DNA of 5,953 nucleotides from Bacteroidales bacterium (lineage in GTDB: Bacteria; Bacteroidota; Bacteroidia; Bacteroidales; DYOH01), in NCBI GenBank assembly GCA_030632545.1, contig DAOVUO010000187.1:1-5953 (forward strand). The letters are read 5' to 3'. Positions 4,830-5,953 of the stretch are shown here, piece by piece. The number at the start of each line of letters is the position of its first letter. The first letter of the stretch is position 1. Under the pieces are notes generated by a model. The model had not been told where the DNA came from, did no database searches, and saw only the letters and a program-made list of their open reading frames with translations. The position numbers were made by a program, and so were the translations under genes.

Positions 4830-5516
4830 TTAGAACCTTTCTTTTAAAAGTCCATACTTACGAGCCATAGCCCTAAAATTAGACGGATAGTTTGCCTTTA
4901 ACGAATAATAAAGAGAATATAAAGTCTGTTTAATTTCTGCTTTAGCCTCGTTTTTCTCGGCACTAAGTACCGATATACTACCAGCAATTTCAGCCAACTC
5001 ATCGGATAAAGCCACAAGTTTAGCATAAGTCTCTTGCCAATAAAGCAATCCGTAATCGTTTTCGCTTAAGCCCAAATTAGGTAATGCCTTAATTAACTTC
5101 TCAATAGCTTTTGAGCGTTTAAAGTAGGCAACTGGCAATGAATAGCTATTAGTAGAATTATCAAGCCCAATTTGGTGATAATATACAATTGCTTCTGTGC
5201 GACCGTATATACCAATAAGCTTGGTTTTTAATCTTTCAACACCAATATCAATATCGGTATTAAGTGCTTTCATTTCGCCCACTCTAATTTTTCGGAGCGT
5301 AATAGTTTCAGCCTTTTGGTCGACAAGATTTTCGTAGTTAGTAATTTTTGTGTCTAATTGCTCTGCACTCGACCATACTAAACTAATCTCGTTCGACTTT
5401 TGCCATTCGCTTTGTGCGAATTTAGCTGATTGCATTAATTCCAAATCGGTACCTGGTACGTTTGGTTTTGCTGTAACATTTGCTACATGCGTGTTCTCTT
5501 TGTTTACTTCAAACAT
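4830..5516 (-). CDS. Helical protein of unknown function
   Basis: The 228-residue soluble protein has no signal peptide or membrane helix. Nearly the whole chain looks alpha-helical with heptad-like hydrophobic spacing, particularly about 50-110 and 160-210, suggesting a coiled-coil or helical-bundle fold. A middle segment (about 111-135) with YYHQIGLDNSTNSYSLPVAY is the main non-helical break. The C-terminus has the compact motif NYPSNFRAMARKYGLLKERF (209-228), which resembles the tail of uncharacterised Bacteroidota proteins that end in an aromatic residue after a K-E pair. I do not recognise a named domain and assign no function. It is a single-gene unit with its own promoter-like motif (5558-5565), leader hairpin (5538-5553) and terminator (4774-4803). 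The ATG at 5516 follows an A-rich leader without Shine-Dalgarno. Confidence 0.75.
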   Translation of the reverse strand: MFEVNKENTHVANVTAKPNVPGTDLELMQSAKFAQSEWQKSNEISLVWSSAEQLDTKITNYENLVDQKAETITLRKIRVGEMKALNTDIDIGVERLKTKLIGIYGRTEAIVYYHQIGLDNSTNSYSLPVAYFKRSKAIEKLIKALPNLGLSENDYGLLYWQETYAKLVALSDELAEIAGSISVLSAEKNEAKAEIKQTLYSLYYSLKANYPSNFRAMARKYGLLKERF

Positions 5517-5537
5517 TTTTTTATGTTTTTAATTATT

Positions 5538-5553
5538 GATGAAAAATTTCATC
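5538..5553 (-). promoter_or_regulatory. Leader hairpin or operator of the helical-protein gene
   Basis: GATGAAA and TTTCATC form a perfect 7-bp inverted repeat with a 2-nt centre, lying between the candidate -7 element and the start codon. Given the expected start point at about 5551, it would be at the very 5' end of the mRNA, as a stabilising stem or an operator. Confidence 0.45.
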
Positions 5554-5557
5554 GGCA

Positions 5558-5565
5558 CAAACATA
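5558..5565 (-). promoter_or_regulatory. Bacteroidota-type -7 element of the helical-protein gene
   Basis: On the minus strand TATGTTTG is an exact match to TAnnTTTG, placed to give a leader of about 35 nt before the ATG at 5516. The matching -33 TTTG is not clear; only a T-rich run lies at the expected distance. Confidence 0.45.
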
Positions 5566-5874
5566 AATAAATATTTTTGAATAAAAAAATTACTAAGCAT
5601 TAATATTCAGTAAATTAAATAATTTAGTTTCAATTATAATCTATAAATAAGATGAATCATTAAATAAAATCAGCTATTTATTGATTCAATTGACGGAATG
5701 TAAATTACTGACAGTCATTAATTTCACAACATCAACTATCCTATATGCCTACATATTAAATTTATGCATATCGTATGTTTTCCACATAGCGTGTAGTCAT
5801 TAAGTTTTAACATATAATTAACAATTTAATATTGATAATTTTATCATAAATGGACATAATCAGGATGGAAACTA

Positions 5875-5953
5875 TGCTATTTCATTTTGAAAATGGGCTA
5901 TCCTTAGCCAATTTGTAAGCTATTTGAAACTGAAATAGCACTATCCTTAGCTG
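5875..5953. repeat. Nested inverted and direct repeats at the window edge
   Basis: TGCTATTTCA (5875-5884) is the exact inverse of TGAAATAGCA (5931-5940). Inside lie GGCTA/TAGCC (5896-5900 and 5905-5909) and GCTATTT/AAATAGC (5919-5925 and 5933-5939). CTATCCTTAGC occurs twice in direct orientation (5898-5908 and 5941-5951), 43 nt apart. The second copy touches the window edge, so the full element is not visible. Confidence 0.6.

Larger units (their letters stand above)
5517..5953. other. Non-coding right end with repeat cluster
   Basis: No gene is seen on either strand in this AT-rich stretch. It contains the promoter and leader hairpin of the minus-strand gene near its left end. From about 5875 onward it contains nested inverted and direct repeats that run off the window. 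The middle part (about 5600-5860) shows nothing I can name. Confidence 0.55.

Noticed and set aside
5350..5532. Plus-strand open frame of 60 codons
   Set aside because: It is antisense to the 5' end of the helical-protein gene and crosses its leader; no independent support.
5875..5953. Possible start of a CRISPR array
   Set aside because: Only two copies of an 11-bp direct repeat are present, spaced 43 nt and nested in hairpins, with no cas gene; this does not fit repeat lengths or spacing of CRISPR.

Overview
The window looks like a chromosomal stretch from a member of the Bacteroidota, probably a Bacteroidales/Marinilabiliales-type bacterium. This is an inference from several signs. The DNA is AT-rich and most start codons sit behind A/T-rich leaders without a Shine-Dalgarno sequence. 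One convincing and two weaker TAnnTTTG-type promoter motifs are present. The protein set (a DUF6249-like membrane protein, a POT-type MFS transporter, and a small helical protein ending in a YGLLKERF-like tail) also fits. No rRNA, tRNA, IS element, integrase, phage gene or CRISPR array was seen.

Layout from left to right: (1) 1-386 is non-coding and rich in inverted repeats. (2) 387-731 (+) encodes a 114-residue three-helix membrane protein of DUF6249 type, closed by a terminator at 756-789. (3) 732-1066 is a spacer with a perfect palindrome and an operator-like hairpin. (4) 1067-2218 (+) is a two-gene operon whose products match DUF1214 and DUF1254. These are the two halves of a protein that is often a single chain, here encoded separately and in reversed order, each with its own N-terminal membrane anchor. 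(5) 2219-2427 is a convergent spacer holding a bidirectional terminator and a second long hairpin. (6) 2428-3960 (-) is a POT/PTR2-family proton-coupled oligopeptide transporter. (7) 3961-4269 is a divergent spacer with a minus-oriented terminator-like hairpin. (8) 4270-4635 (+) is a SpoIIAA-like/STAS-fold protein. (9) 4636-4829 contains degenerate 7-bp-period repeats and the terminator of the next gene. (10) 4830-5516 (-) is a helical protein of unknown function with a recognisable promoter and a 5'-leader hairpin. (11) 5517-5953 is non-coding and ends in a cluster of nested inverted and direct repeats cut by the window edge.

Only the DUF1214/DUF1254 pair is clearly an operon. The other genes look like single transcription units, each with its own intergenic signals, and no common pathway can be read from the neighbourhood. 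The coding content is mostly ordinary. The less ordinary material is the split DUF1214-DUF1254 pair and the intergenic repeats: a 22-nt sequence shared by two distant spacers, matching modules on both sides of the STAS-like gene, and heptad-period tracts.
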